A DNA stretch of 59,566 bases, taken from IMG/VR virus record IMGVR_UViG_3300035034_003009, positions 1 through 59,566 of that record; one strand, 5' to 3'. Shown one piece after another: positions 19,736-28,147 of this stretch; the stretch's first letter is position 1, and every line of letters begins with the position of its first letter. Source of the stretch: a virus. A program made the position numbers and the translations under genes. The notes under the pieces are model-generated. The model was given only the letters and a program-made list of their open reading frames with translations. It was not told the origin of the DNA and did not search any database.

Positions 19736-20590
19736 CTACATTGCTTCGCGCTCAAGCTCCTCTTCAATTGCGATTCTCAATTTGTTTCTGATCTTGTTGA
19801 AATGCTCTCTCACAGTATTTGGATGCTCTGTAATTCGATTCGCAATGTCACTTGAACGTTCGCCATCAGCAAACCTCCATTTCAATAATTGCCGTTCTTG
19901 AACGGTAAGGCAATCGTATGGAGGATGCGCAGTGTCACCGGCTACCCAGTACTCATCTATTTTCTCAGCGTGAAGCATATCCTCAACTCCAGGATCAGGA
20001 GGAGCAGTGAATCCAGCGGGCTTCTCGTCTTCGCCCATGCTGTTAGACGACTCATCATCAGAGATGAGCGGGAATGTCTTGCGCCCCAGTTGATCAATAA
20101 GAAACACATCAACATTCTTCTTCAGGAGGTAGAAATAGTAGCTATATAGATAACCACTAAAGGGAACGTATCCTCCTGCTTTCGACTCTGCACGCTCGTA
20201 ACGCTCTACACATTGTAAGAAAGTCATCTTAACTGTTTGGTCAATATCCTCTTCATCGCCATAGCGTTGAGCCATGTATTGAATGCCTCGCATCACTTCC
20301 AAAACGTGTTTGTATCCACCTGCATTAAGATTATTTTTCAATAAGAAAGATCGCACTCTCGGATCTTTAACAAAAAGAGCAACAAATCTGCGAATATCAT
20401 AATCTTTGAGGGAGAACCGAGCATAATATAACATCGCTGTATATTTAGAGAGAAAGTTACTGAATATCTCTAATAGCTCATTCTGTGCAGACCCATCTCC
20501 CTTTTTTGCTCGCTTTATAAGAGCCTGCATTTCATCTTCGCTTAAGTGATAATATTCTTCCTTATACATCTTCTTCTTAGATGCGCTCAT
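19736..20590 (-). CDS. Phage RNA polymerase sigma factor (284 aa)
   Basis: N-terminal region 2-like segment (AQNELLEIFSNFLSKYTAML; QTVKMTFLQCVERYE; GYVPFSGYLYSYYFYLLKK) and C-terminal region 4 (LTVQERQLLKWRFADGERSS, then NTVREHFNKIRNKLRIAI) with a helix-turn-helix for -35 recognition. The middle is acidic and phage-specific. Together they identify a sigma70-family factor without region 1, likely for late or middle promoters. It is transcribed with the nuclease upstream and the pseudo-receiver downstream from the promoter at 21314-21341. Confidence 0.85.
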   Translation of the reverse strand: MSASKKKMYKEEYYHLSEDEMQALIKRAKKGDGSAQNELLEIFSNFLSKYTAMLYYARFSLKDYDIRRFVALFVKDPRVRSFLLKNNLNAGGYKHVLEVMRGIQYMAQRYGDEEDIDQTVKMTFLQCVERYERAESKAGGYVPFSGYLYSYYFYLLKKNVDVFLIDQLGRKTFPLISDDESSNSMGEDEKPAGFTAPPDPGVEDMLHAEKIDEYWVAGDTAHPPYDCLTVQERQLLKWRFADGERSSDIANRITEHPNTVREHFNKIRNKLRIAIEEELEREAM

Positions 20591-21286
20591 TTATCTGCCC
20601 TCCCAGGTGTTGATGTTCGCTTTGAAGAGCTTGCTTAACTCTTCGTAGTGCAACACCTGCGGAACGCCCAGTTCTGCACAGAAATCCCGAGCCTTCTTGG
20701 AGGACTTTCCTATAATCATGGTAAGTTGCGCAAACTCATCTGGATAATATTTCTTGAATCTCTTAAGCTTAATCTCACTATTTTTATCAAGCCACCCCTT
20801 TACTTCTATCCACTCATCTGTTTTGAGGTAGATGTCAGGTGTATAAGCTCTATTGCCCCGCTTGATTGGGTAGTAGAAAACCTTTGGTTCAAAATCATAA
20901 GGGATATCATAACTTTTTAATACTCTCAAAACATTGGCTTCCCAACCTGACCGTACATTTATTCCTAAGTCGGCCCTAAAGCCTGAACGTGTGTGAGAGT
21001 AGGCATTTCCCCTTTTCTTCCAAGTAGATACCTTGGTCGTTTCAATTGCGCCTTTCTTCTTTCTTAGCTTCTTTGGTGTGGTTCTCTTTGCACGACTTAG
21101 AATATACTCAAGCTCTTTGGAAGGTTTCTCCTTCTCTTGCTGTACAAGTATCTTATGGTGTCTCGTAATGGCAGTCTCAGATCGCTCCAAAACTTTGGCC
21201 AGAAAAGAAACATCATGCTTGTTGTAATTAGCTAAGAGGTATTCGTCTTCTTCGGCGCTCCATTTAGTAGCCATATCCACCTTCAT
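20591..21286 (-). CDS. PD-(D/E)XK endonuclease with N-terminal HTH (231 aa)
   Basis: Residues about 8-45 (WSAEEDEYLLANYNKHDVSF, then LERSETAITRH) form a SANT/Myb-like helix-turn-helix. The C-terminal half has RSGWEANVLRVL, a Pro-Asp in AYTPDIYL and WIEVKGW, a PD-(D/E)XK active site. The layout resembles small phage nucleases and some homing enzymes. Its role could be recombination or host DNA degradation. Start is uncertain: MKVDMATKW or MATKW. Confidence 0.75.
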   Translation of the reverse strand: MKVDMATKWSAEEDEYLLANYNKHDVSFLAKVLERSETAITRHHKILVQQEKEKPSKELEYILSRAKRTTPKKLRKKKGAIETTKVSTWKKRGNAYSHTRSGFRADLGINVRSGWEANVLRVLKSYDIPYDFEPKVFYYPIKRGNRAYTPDIYLKTDEWIEVKGWLDKNSEIKLKRFKKYYPDEFAQLTMIIGKSSKKARDFCAELGVPQVLHYEELSKLFKANINTWEGR

Positions 21287-21313
21287 TAATGTATTGATAA
21301 GAATATATATATT

Positions 21314-21341
21314 AGTATAACCAAAAAATCATTCTTGTCAA
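21314..21341 (-). promoter_or_regulatory. Strong sigma70-like promoter
   Basis: Minus strand: -35 TTGACA (consensus), 16-nt spacer, -10 TATACT. It lies 27 nt before the ATG of the nuclease gene and should drive nuclease, sigma factor, pseudo-receiver and downstream genes to the terminator at 18552-18580. Confidence 0.72.
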
Positions 21342-21347
21342 AACAAC

Positions 21348-21376
21348 TTGCGCTAACCAGAAGTATGTGCTACTGT
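21348..21376 (+). promoter_or_regulatory. Possible plus-strand promoter
   Basis: TTGCGC (21348-21353), 17-nt spacer, TACTGT (21371-21376). It is weak at -35 but well spaced and lies 37 nt before the isolated plus-strand gene. It is divergent from the strong promoter at 21314-21341. Confidence 0.42.
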
Positions 21377-21379
21377 TTG

Positions 21380-21407
21380 CCCTATCAGTCACACTATCGA
21401 GATAGGG
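21380..21407 (+). promoter_or_regulatory. Inverted repeat at start of isolated gene
   Basis: CCCTATC (21380-21386) and GATAGGG (21401-21407) are perfect complements across 14 nt. The right arm contains the AGGG of the ribosome site for ATG 21414, and the left arm spans the expected transcription start. It could be an operator or a leader hairpin masking the ribosome site. Confidence 0.5.
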
Positions 21408-21413
21408 ATAAAC

Positions 21414-21581
21414 ATGGTTGGCGAGAATTCACCATCCCGCAAATTTCATCGCAGTAAGGTCATTGAGTATATGGTTGATGGCCTCCCTGAGGAAGAAGCA
21501 ATTGAGCGTGCAGATAAGAACCTGCTGGAATGGAGTAAGCCACTACCGCTTCCTGATGCGCCAGCAGATGCCTGGATTTGA
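21414..21581 (+). CDS. Isolated small protein (55 aa)
   Basis: ATG 21414 follows GATAGGGATAAAC. It is the only plus-strand gene in the minus-strand half. The sequence (RKFHRSKVIEYMVDGLPEEE, AIERADKNLLEWSKPL) is helical and charged, the size of a small DNA-binding or anti-factor protein. It has its own weak promoter, an inverted repeat and a terminator, like an independently controlled regulator. Family not recognised. Confidence 0.58.
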   Translation: MVGENSPSRKFHRSKVIEYMVDGLPEEEAIERADKNLLEWSKPLPLPDAPADAWI

Positions 21582-21681
21582 AGGGCTGCCATGTAACAGT
21601 GTGGCAACGTAAATATAAACCGTTCGCTACCACTGGAAAAATGTCAAAACACTATCGTCCGAGAATCAACGCAACATAACA

Positions 21682-21714
21682 AAGAACGGGTGCACATATG
21701 GTGCACCCGTTCTT
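21682..21714. terminator. Bidirectional hairpin terminator
   Basis: AAGAACGGGTGCAC (21682-21695) and GTGCACCCGTTCTT (21701-21714) form a perfect 14-bp stem with a 5-nt loop. It lies between the convergent ends of the isolated plus gene and the CAP-SLH gene. The A/T-flanked ends allow function in both directions. Confidence 0.72.
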
Positions 21715-21730
21715 GCTGAACTTAAATGAC

Positions 21731-22348
21731 TTATCTAGTCAATGCTTGATACAGAGTAGTTGCAAACTGCTCTCTTGTTAGTAAGTCTTGTGGTCCGAAG
21801 GAACCATCCTCATACCCCTGCATAATTCCCTCGTCATACATCCATTGGACAGCTTCTTTATGCGGGTCGGAGATTTCATCATCATCTGTGAACGAAGTAA
21901 CTATACCCATAACTTCTGAACCAGTGTCTGTAAATATCTGTGTGACCCACAGAATGCCATTACCATCCCGAACAACGCCAATCCCAATATACTCACGTGA
22001 TGGATAAACTATATTAACAAGATGGTCTGGTGAAGCAACCAGTGCAGTATTGATTGAGTCTACAGACGGTCCAGTACCAACATTTTCCCCCCACGCCTGA
22101 TAGTCCTCCATACCCGCATATTGATCCGGTCTATGGTAAAGCCTATCCTCGCTTGCCATTGCTTCGCTGTGCTCCCTCGCAAGCCCTTCGATATATGGGT
22201 CAATAACCAAACTATTAAGTCCTGCTGAAATGCGCTGCTCGTTAATGAGATCTAAAAACTGATTCTCGTAGTCCGAAGTTACTTCGACAACAAAAATAGA
22301 AGAAACTAATAATGGAATCATTATTATAGCAAAAGCAATCTTTCTCAT
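21731..22348 (-). CDS. Secreted CAP-domain protein with SLH domain (205 aa)
   Basis: A signal peptide (MRKIAFAIIMIPLLVSSIFV) precedes a CAP/SCP domain: FLDLINEQRISAGLN, GLAREHSEAMASEDRL, AWGENVG, and YIGIGVVRDGNGILWVTQIF. Residues about 155-205 form one S-layer homology module (DPHKEAVQWMYDEGIMQGYE, GSFGPQDLLTREQFATTLYQ). It should be exported and attach to the cell surface. A phage-made surface protein could block adsorption of other phages or alter the wall; that is inference. RBS AGGGGAAAAG. Confidence 0.87.
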   Translation of the reverse strand: MRKIAFAIIMIPLLVSSIFVVEVTSDYENQFLDLINEQRISAGLNSLVIDPYIEGLAREHSEAMASEDRLYHRPDQYAGMEDYQAWGENVGTGPSVDSINTALVASPDHLVNIVYPSREYIGIGVVRDGNGILWVTQIFTDTGSEVMGIVTSFTDDDEISDPHKEAVQWMYDEGIMQGYEDGSFGPQDLLTREQFATTLYQALTR

Positions 22349-22374
22349 CTTTTCCCCTGAAGTAATATATATTT

Positions 22375-22390
22375 AGAGGGCTTACCCTCT
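22375..22390 (-). terminator. Small hairpin, possible terminator
   Basis: Minus strand AGAGGG-TAAG-CCCTCT followed by AAATATATATT. It lies between the Cas4-like nuclease gene and the CAP-SLH gene. The stem is only 6 bp and the tract is A/T rather than pure T. Confidence 0.45.
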
Positions 22391-22434
22391 AATTTTGAGC
22401 TGTACAATCTGCCCAAACAGTTAAACAACCCGTG

Positions 22435-24225
22435 TCATCGTTTTCTTCTCATTCTCGCTACTCCCGTCTTACAGACGGGGTTATCTGGTTTAGCAAAATC
22501 ACAGAAAGTACATTGTCTTCTATCCTGGGTGGGACTAAAATTACGATTCCCTAAGATAGTACTAACCTTTTCCAAAACAGACTGATATGTTTCTTCCATA
22601 TTTTCAGGTGTAAAAAGATGTCCTTTTCTACGACCTGAACGCAAGTAGTACAGCTCCGCATATATCGGTGCATCAGGAAACATAAGGGAAGCCACCAAAG
22701 CATAAATTCCTATCTGCAAATTCGTTGGGGCAGCCTTTGCTGAAACCTCCCATTTTCCACTATTATGGGTAATGATGTAGTCATTCGTTACGTAAAGGCC
22801 ATCGTCGTTGCTGACCCTGATGCACTGCATTTGCAGGTCCGGGATTCTTTCGATGCCGCAAATGCGACGTAAATCATCTCGCTTTCGTTCCCTAAACTGG
22901 GCTAATTTCCTCGCCAGGTAGAAGGGGTTTTCCTTCATGCGAGTGTTCACGATGAACTTATCTCGACATAGAACCTTCTCTCCATCCTTCTCGTAATATG
23001 ATTCATGCTGAGACCACATAGGAAGACCGCCGAGGGACCTAATTAGCTCCACAATTCCGTCCCGAAGCTGATGTGACGTAGTCACAAAAGCTGTTCGAGT
23101 CGAGGTGCCACCGTCAGTATCCATGAGACCCTGCAGTAGTGCATACCGGTCATCAATTGATGCGCGCAGATATGATTCAGGAATAAACTTCTCCCAAGAA
23201 CGACACCCCATAAGCTCCATATCGTCAAGCGCTTGCTTGTACTCGTTCCTGCGACGACGGGAGGAAATGCGGTACACCTTAGGCTCATCCCACACTAGGC
23301 GTAGGTCCTCTGGCAAACTGCGATTAACGCGTTCCAGGATTTCACCGTCTTCTGCATGAATCTTTATCCTCCCGGAAGTGGTACCACCGTCACCCAAGAT
23401 TACTCCGAACACGTAAGGATCGATCGGGAGGGGTTCCTGCTTGTCGAACTCAACCGGTGCAACAGTTGGGATGGAAAACTTATAGTTAGAACGAACTCGC
23501 AGTCCTCGCTCTAAAATGTCAGTCGTTGTCAGCACCTCAGGATCTTTACCTAGGTCCTTTACTTGCCAGAGATGGCTATCCGAACAAACAGTAGAAGTAC
23601 CATCTGTAAATGAAACCCTGTAGGAAGGGACAACCCCTTGTGGATAAACACCAACAACGGAAACTCGTGAACCATTACCTCCTATAACCTCATCCCCTAC
23701 GTTGATATCTCCCATCTCCGTCCACCCCGTAGGTGTAAGAATTGGGGTATTCAAAGGTTGAGCTTTATAATCAACCACATGGATTGTCCCATCTGGCTCT
23801 CTTGTAACTAGGTCTATGTAGCCACGTACCAGAGCTGATCCAATTACGAGAGAAAATTCTTTTTCTTTACCGATTACATCAAATTTTTCATCTTCATGTC
23901 TATCTACAAACTCTCCTATCATCTGTCGGCCAGCAGATAATAAACCCTCATCTATAAGCATATCAGGGTCGTATATCTTTCGGTGATGCTCCATCCGCTC
24001 TAGCATGTGGTCGTATTTCAGGGGATCGCCCACAGTGTCCTCTAGCACACCGTGGATGACATTACCCAACGACGCGGGGGCACCAAATACCCTATCTTCC
24101 TTCTGTATGTATGTAAAATAATACTTACTAGGACACATATCGTATGTATTTAGCCGAGAGTATGACATGTTAATAAGGGCTAGTTTCTCTAGCTCGTCTA
24201 GATCATCTAGAGTTCGCAGTTTCAA
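22435..24225 (-). CDS. Cas4/RecB-like nuclease interrupted by an intein (596 aa precursor)
   Basis: Exteins form a PD-(D/E)XK nuclease of the Cas4/AddB type: first Cys in MSYSRLNTYDMCPSKYY, LGNVIHGVLED, GYIDLV, catalytic VVDYKA, QIGIYALV and a C-terminal CTFCDF...NPVC, so four cysteines may hold a [4Fe-4S] cluster. The intein splits the protein right after the catalytic DYK. Spliced length is 263 aa. It probably resects DNA ends during recombination or replication. TTG start with GGAAGGAAAG upstream, overlapping the small gene before it. Confidence 0.87.
   Translation of the reverse strand: MKLRTLDDLDELEKLALINMSYSRLNTYDMCPSKYYFTYIQKEDRVFGAPASLGNVIHGVLEDTVGDPLKYDHMLERMEHHRKIYDPDMLIDEGLLSAGRQMIGEFVDRHEDEKFDVIGKEKEFSLVIGSALVRGYIDLVTREPDGTIHVVDYKAQPLNTPILTPTGWTEMGDINVGDEVIGGNGSRVSVVGVYPQGVVPSYRVSFTDGTSTVCSDSHLWQVKDLGKDPEVLTTTDILERGLRVRSNYKFSIPTVAPVEFDKQEPLPIDPYVFGVILGDGGTTSGRIKIHAEDGEILERVNRSLPEDLRLVWDEPKVYRISSRRRRNEYKQALDDMELMGCRSWEKFIPESYLRASIDDRYALLQGLMDTDGGTSTRTAFVTTSHQLRDGIVELIRSLGGLPMWSQHESYYEKDGEKVLCRDKFIVNTRMKENPFYLARKLAQFRERKRDDLRRICGIERIPDLQMQCIRVSNDDGLYVTNDYIITHNSGKWEVSAKAAPTNLQIGIYALVASLMFPDAPIYAELYYLRSGRRKGHLFTPENMEETYQSVLEKVSTILGNRNFSPTQDRRQCTFCDFAKPDNPVCKTGVARMRRKR
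22762..23760 (-). mobile_element. Intein with Gln1 in Cas4-like nuclease (333 aa)
   Basis: Starts QPLNTPILTPTGWTEMGDIN, so residue 1 is Gln, not Cys/Ser. Block B has VCSDSHLWQVKD. LAGLIDADG motifs are FGVILGDGG and LLQGLMDTDG, both complete, so the endonuclease is probably active. It ends QCIRVSNDDGLYV and YIITHN, then Ser. Trp after the block-B His, Cys in block F and Thr in THN match the WCT triad of class 3 inteins. Confidence 0.88.
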
Positions 24226-24351
24226 TTACTTTCCTTCCGATAGAATGATCAACGGCATCTGATTTCTTGGCCAAGTATACTCACAAACCCTACAGTGCCA
24301 AATCATGTTTTCTTCGAGTCTCAATTTCTCATGCTTATTAGGTTGACACAT
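24226..24351 (-). CDS. Small cysteine-containing protein (41 aa)
   Basis: ATG (24351) directly follows the TAA of the upstream gene (TAAATG). It contains HCRVCEYTWPRNQ, one CxxC knuckle, and an early Cys. Its end overlaps the ribosome site of the nuclease gene. Tight packing supports translation; no function known. Confidence 0.5.
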   Translation of the reverse strand: MCQPNKHEKLRLEENMIWHCRVCEYTWPRNQMPLIILSEGK

Positions 24352-24543
24352 TTAAAGCTCCCCATCGAAATCGACTTCTATATCATCTCCAAACAGTTCT
24401 TCAAAAGCAGGTAAACCCAATTCATCAATCGGATTACCATCCTCATCGAGTTTGAACTTTGTATTTGTCTCTGTATCTAAGTACCAACCATTTTTCAGTG
24501 GGACAAGCGCTCCTACCTCCATGAAATCATCATCTGTATGCAT
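24352..24543 (-). CDS. Acidic hypothetical protein (63 aa)
   Basis: ATG (24543) overlaps the TGA of the upstream gene (TGATG). It is very acidic, with a hydrophobic strand part (VGALVPLKNGWYLDTETN) and DELGLPAFEELFGDD. No family recognised. Confidence 0.58.
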   Translation of the reverse strand: MHTDDDFMEVGALVPLKNGWYLDTETNTKFKLDEDGNPIDELGLPAFEELFGDDIEVDFDGEL

Positions 24544-24827
24544 CACAAAAACACTCCTTGTACGAATATTGCTACAATAAAGGCCACTACAGTCACAGAT
24601 AGTACTCTTGAAACCCATTTATATAGCGTACTCTTTCTTTTAATTACCTCTTTGTCGTAAGCCTTTAGAAGTTCACCAAGCGGACCGATATCGTCTTCTT
24701 TTAGCTCTATCGCTGCAACTGAAGAAAAAAGCCAATAATTGACATCACCATTAGGCTGATAATGTACTTCTAACCTTACTCGTCCCATCGGGATTGAGTA
24801 ATGCTCAACGTTTTCAGGCAAACCCAT
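24543..24827 (-). CDS. Membrane-anchored hypothetical protein (94 aa)
   Basis: ATG (24827) is preceded by AAGGGGAGGGAACA, a strong ribosome site; longer in-frame starts lack one. Strands (MGRVRLEVHYQPNGDVNYWL) are followed by a helix and a single C-terminal membrane segment (VLSVTVVAFIVAIFVQGVF), so it is probably a tail-anchored inner membrane protein. Role unknown. Confidence 0.62.
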   Translation of the reverse strand: MGLPENVEHYSIPMGRVRLEVHYQPNGDVNYWLFSSVAAIELKEDDIGPLGELLKAYDKEVIKRKSTLYKWVSRVLSVTVVAFIVAIFVQGVFL

Positions 24828-25236
24828 TGTTCCCTCCCCTTGCTCTATTGACGGAATCCTTAGTCGATGTACCATCATTAAAAGTGATTGGATCCCAGTT
24901 TGGATCATCAAATCTTTCGCGCTGTTCATCTACATACTGATTCCATTCTTTCTCATCCTGAGACTCAGCATCGGTTATCACCTTGCCCGCAAATGGATCA
25001 GAATGGAAATGACGCATTATAATGTGCCCATTCTTAAGACGGTACTGTAGTATTCCTTCACTACAACGACACTTATCATCAATATGATAAGGATCGCGCT
25101 GTCCTTCTGGGTCATATCTACCACTGCAACGATTGCATTTTGCATATTGTCCTTTGTTCTCACACCGAAAACAAGATGTACATGCACTCCAGCACGGAAG
25201 AGTGCTTGGATTTTCCCAATGAATTCCACTAAACAT
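24814..25236 (-). CDS. Cysteine-rich zinc protein (140 aa)
   Basis: ATG (25236) overlaps the DnaE C-terminal gene. The first 50 residues contain WSACTSCFRCENKG, CNRCSGRYDP and CRC, consistent with two zinc sites. The C-terminus is acidic and charged. This pattern of C..C..C....C..C is known to me from actinobacteriophages without function. Confidence 0.65.
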   Translation of the reverse strand: MFSGIHWENPSTLPCWSACTSCFRCENKGQYAKCNRCSGRYDPEGQRDPYHIDDKCRCSEGILQYRLKNGHIIMRHFHSDPFAGKVITDAESQDEKEWNQYVDEQRERFDDPNWDPITFNDGTSTKDSVNRARGGNNGFA

Positions 25237-28147
25237 GTGTAGCTATCCTTCCTATTGTTTGTAACTCTTCTTTAACTTTTCGATTGACGGGTCTCTTAAA
25301 CCGCAGTGAGATCTTAATATCATTCTCTGTGAGGTAGTAAATATACACCGGACAGTCTCCTGGATGCTTATGTATTAACTCCTTCATTCGTTCAATAGTA
25401 TCATAGTCAGGCTGTTCTGGAAACTCAATGATGATTGGATTCCCGGAACCAAACTGGGGAACCTCGGGCTTAGACATGCTAGAGAAGAATATTTTACTGA
25501 TAATGTGTTCATCATCTCCCTCCTGAGAAACACGTCCAGAGATTATTACGATATCTCCTTCCTCAAATTTGTTATCTCCGGCATTGCGCGGGAAAACTAA
25601 AACTTCCACGTTTCTAGTCATATCTTCTAAGGTCAGAAGAAACATCTTCTCTCCTCGACGCGTGATTTTAGGAGTTACTTTGGTCAGTATGCCACCTATA
25701 ACCACGTTCTCTCCATCAGACAAATCCTCCAACCCATCAATAGAACAGGTCACACTTGAACTGATATTGTGCCACACTCCAGCCAATGGGTGTTCGGTTA
25801 TATAGAGACCAAGCTCATCTCTCTCAGCGTCGAGCATCTCCATCTTCTGGTCTCTGTTCAAAACCTTATCTTCCTGCTTAGAAACCAGCTCATCAAACGC
25901 GCCTGAACTTAATAGGTGTTCTAAGGTTCCCTTGTTCAGAACCTCTTTACTGCATCTGCGCATAAAGTCATAAACACTTTGATATTTCTCTTCTGTCCGT
26001 GACTCCATAATTGCATGCACAACTGCAGGGCCTATTCCAGCTATTGAAGAAAGACCAAAAAGAATTGTGTCACTTGACTCTACTTTGAACTCAGAGAGTG
26101 AACGATTTATAGACGGTGGTAGCACATTAATGTCCATGTTTCTACATTCGTTAAGGTATGGACTAGCCTTCTCCTTGTTGTCGACAGAAGTCAGCAAAGC
26201 AGCCATATACTCTGCTGGGTAGTTAAACTTTAGATAGGCGGTGCAGTAACTGACCATGGCATAAGATGCAGCATGGGCTAGGTTGAAGGAGTAACCTCCA
26301 TGGTACTCAATGTCCGAGTAAACCTGGTTTGCTTCAGCTGATGAGAGGATGCCGACCTCGGCCGCGCCCGCCACGAAGCGTTCACGCATCTTCACAATCT
26401 TGTCTTGCAGCTTTTTCCCGACCGCTTTGCGTAGATCGTCTGCTTCGCCGGGAGTGAATCCGGCCAGTTCCCGACTAACCTTCAATACGTCTTCCTGATA
26501 GAGAAGGATCCCGCGACTCGAAGACAGCAACTCATCGAGCGCGGCGATGCCCTTCGCTTCACGCCCATGCCGACGCGCGATATACATCCTATCCATACCT
26601 GAGCCCAATGGCCCCGGACGGTACAGCGAAATGAGCGCCATAATATCTTCAATGGAATTGGGCTGCAGGGCAACCATCATTTGCCGCATGCCCCCACTGT
26701 TGTGTACAACAAATGAATTGGCAACATAATTGTGGTGCGGAGCATTCATCATGAGATCGTATGTGTCTTTATCCCCAAGATATTCTTTGTACTCAATCGG
26801 TACAAATTTAAAACCACTGGGGATTTTTGGGCATTCCCAATCTACGAGATTTTTATATTCAAAAGCAATCTCCGCCATATCCTCCTTACAGAAAACAGCC
26901 TTGTGTTTCTTCCCACCTTTTTTAGACACAAGAACAGAATCTCCCTCATTAATATCACCCATTTCCTTCCAACCATCTGGAGTCATGAACCTATGTTTCA
27001 AGGTACCTTTTATCATGCGACCATCTGCCACAAGCCCATAAACAGGCTTAATACCTGATTTGACCACCTTGATGATCCGGTTGTGAGTTACTTTTCCATC
27101 AGAGAAGGATAGAGACCTTGTTTTCTGGTCAAAGTCCCCTGATTCCTGCATGCTATAAAGCTCTTTAAGTGAGTAAGTACCCACTCGCGTGTCACCAGTG
27201 AGACACTCTAACTGGAACACCCCGAGCGAATAACCTTCGCACAGCTTCCGGTATGTAAGCTCATCGTCAAGAGGAATTGATTCAATATCTAGAGTAATAC
27301 CTTGACGCTCTTTGATGTTCTCAACACACACATTGATAACCCCTAGATTACGAAGTCCTAAGAAGTCGACCTTCAACTGGCCGCATTGTTCGACACGATG
27401 CATATCCCATTGAGTGACAATTGGACCAGGCTTATTCTTCTTAGGGCGTTGCATAACTGGAATAAAATTAGTTATGTCATCTTTAGCGATAACCACACCA
27501 GCAGCGTGAACACCACTTTGTCTTACCACTCCTTCGAGACCCCTTGCACCGTCAATTATTTCTTTGGTTGCAGCATCAGACTCATATGCTTTCCGCATGT
27601 CAGGCGTAGCTATAGACTGTGTTAGAGTCTTTGCTACTCCAAGTTTCGGCGGAGGCACCATCTTTGCGACATCATTACCCACACTATACTCATGGCCCAG
27701 CACACGAGCAGCATCTCTCACTGCTTGACGAGCGCCCACACGAGAAAACGTGCCAATATGAGCAACCTTCTCGTCACCGTACTTGCTACGCGCATAATCA
27801 ATTACTTCTTCGCGACGTGTGTCATCAAAATCCAGATCGATATCCGGTGGTGACTTCCTGCCTTCAAACTCTAAACCTATAGGTGGAGTAGTTGGTTCAG
27901 CATCTGTCACTCCAATCAGATAAGCTATTGAAGAAGCATTAGGGTTGTTATACTTAATCCCGGTACGTAGAAGATCCAAATACCTATCGGCCATCTCAAG
28001 ATACTGGACTGCTCGAAACTCATCTACTATCCATGCATTCGAAAGTACAGTTCTCTCCGATTGCTCGGTTAAACTCTTCAGTTCGGAAATCGAGTCCACT
28101 CTTTGACCCTTTCTTAATGTTACAACGCAAACACAACGGCTGCACAT
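25229..28147 (-). CDS. dnaE: DNA polymerase III alpha, C-terminal part, with intein (972 aa precursor)
   Basis: Carries the catalytic palm: SPPDIDLDFDDTRREEVIDY (two metal Asp) and KVDFLGLRNLG (third Asp), then fingers (YRPGPLGSGM, GYSFNLAHAASYAMVSY), a helix-hairpin-helix (GIAGIGPAVV) and an OB fold (GGILTKVTPKITRRG). A mini-intein sits in VFQLE|SGGM. Residues 1-96 are not DnaE-like and overlap an HNH remnant; the N-terminal half is in the next gene upstream. Stop of that gene and ATG here are 3 nt apart, so the halves are translationally coupled and must assemble or be joined at RNA level. Confidence 0.9.
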   Translation of the reverse strand: MCSRCVCVVTLRKGQRVDSISELKSLTEQSERTVLSNAWIVDEFRAVQYLEMADRYLDLLRTGIKYNNPNASSIAYLIGVTDAEPTTPPIGLEFEGRKSPPDIDLDFDDTRREEVIDYARSKYGDEKVAHIGTFSRVGARQAVRDAARVLGHEYSVGNDVAKMVPPPKLGVAKTLTQSIATPDMRKAYESDAATKEIIDGARGLEGVVRQSGVHAAGVVIAKDDITNFIPVMQRPKKNKPGPIVTQWDMHRVEQCGQLKVDFLGLRNLGVINVCVENIKERQGITLDIESIPLDDELTYRKLCEGYSLGVFQLECLTGDTRVGTYSLKELYSMQESGDFDQKTRSLSFSDGKVTHNRIIKVVKSGIKPVYGLVADGRMIKGTLKHRFMTPDGWKEMGDINEGDSVLVSKKGGKKHKAVFCKEDMAEIAFEYKNLVDWECPKIPSGFKFVPIEYKEYLGDKDTYDLMMNAPHHNYVANSFVVHNSGGMRQMMVALQPNSIEDIMALISLYRPGPLGSGMDRMYIARRHGREAKGIAALDELLSSSRGILLYQEDVLKVSRELAGFTPGEADDLRKAVGKKLQDKIVKMRERFVAGAAEVGILSSAEANQVYSDIEYHGGYSFNLAHAASYAMVSYCTAYLKFNYPAEYMAALLTSVDNKEKASPYLNECRNMDINVLPPSINRSLSEFKVESSDTILFGLSSIAGIGPAVVHAIMESRTEEKYQSVYDFMRRCSKEVLNKGTLEHLLSSGAFDELVSKQEDKVLNRDQKMEMLDAERDELGLYITEHPLAGVWHNISSSVTCSIDGLEDLSDGENVVIGGILTKVTPKITRRGEKMFLLTLEDMTRNVEVLVFPRNAGDNKFEEGDIVIISGRVSQEGDDEHIISKIFFSSMSKPEVPQFGSGNPIIIEFPEQPDYDTIERMKELIHKHPGDCPVYIYYLTENDIKISLRFKRPVNRKVKEELQTIGRIATHV
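26699..27205 (-). mobile_element. Mini-intein in DnaE (169 aa)
   Basis: Begins CLTGDTRVGTYSLKELYSMQ with a nucleophilic Cys, has GTLKHRFMTPDGWKEMGDIN (block B) and ends DKDTYDLMM and NSFVVHN, followed by Ser. No LAGLIDADG motifs fit in 169 aa, so it lost or never had an endonuclease. The C-extein next to it (26341-26640) is about 60 % GC, higher than the rest of the gene. Confidence 0.9.
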
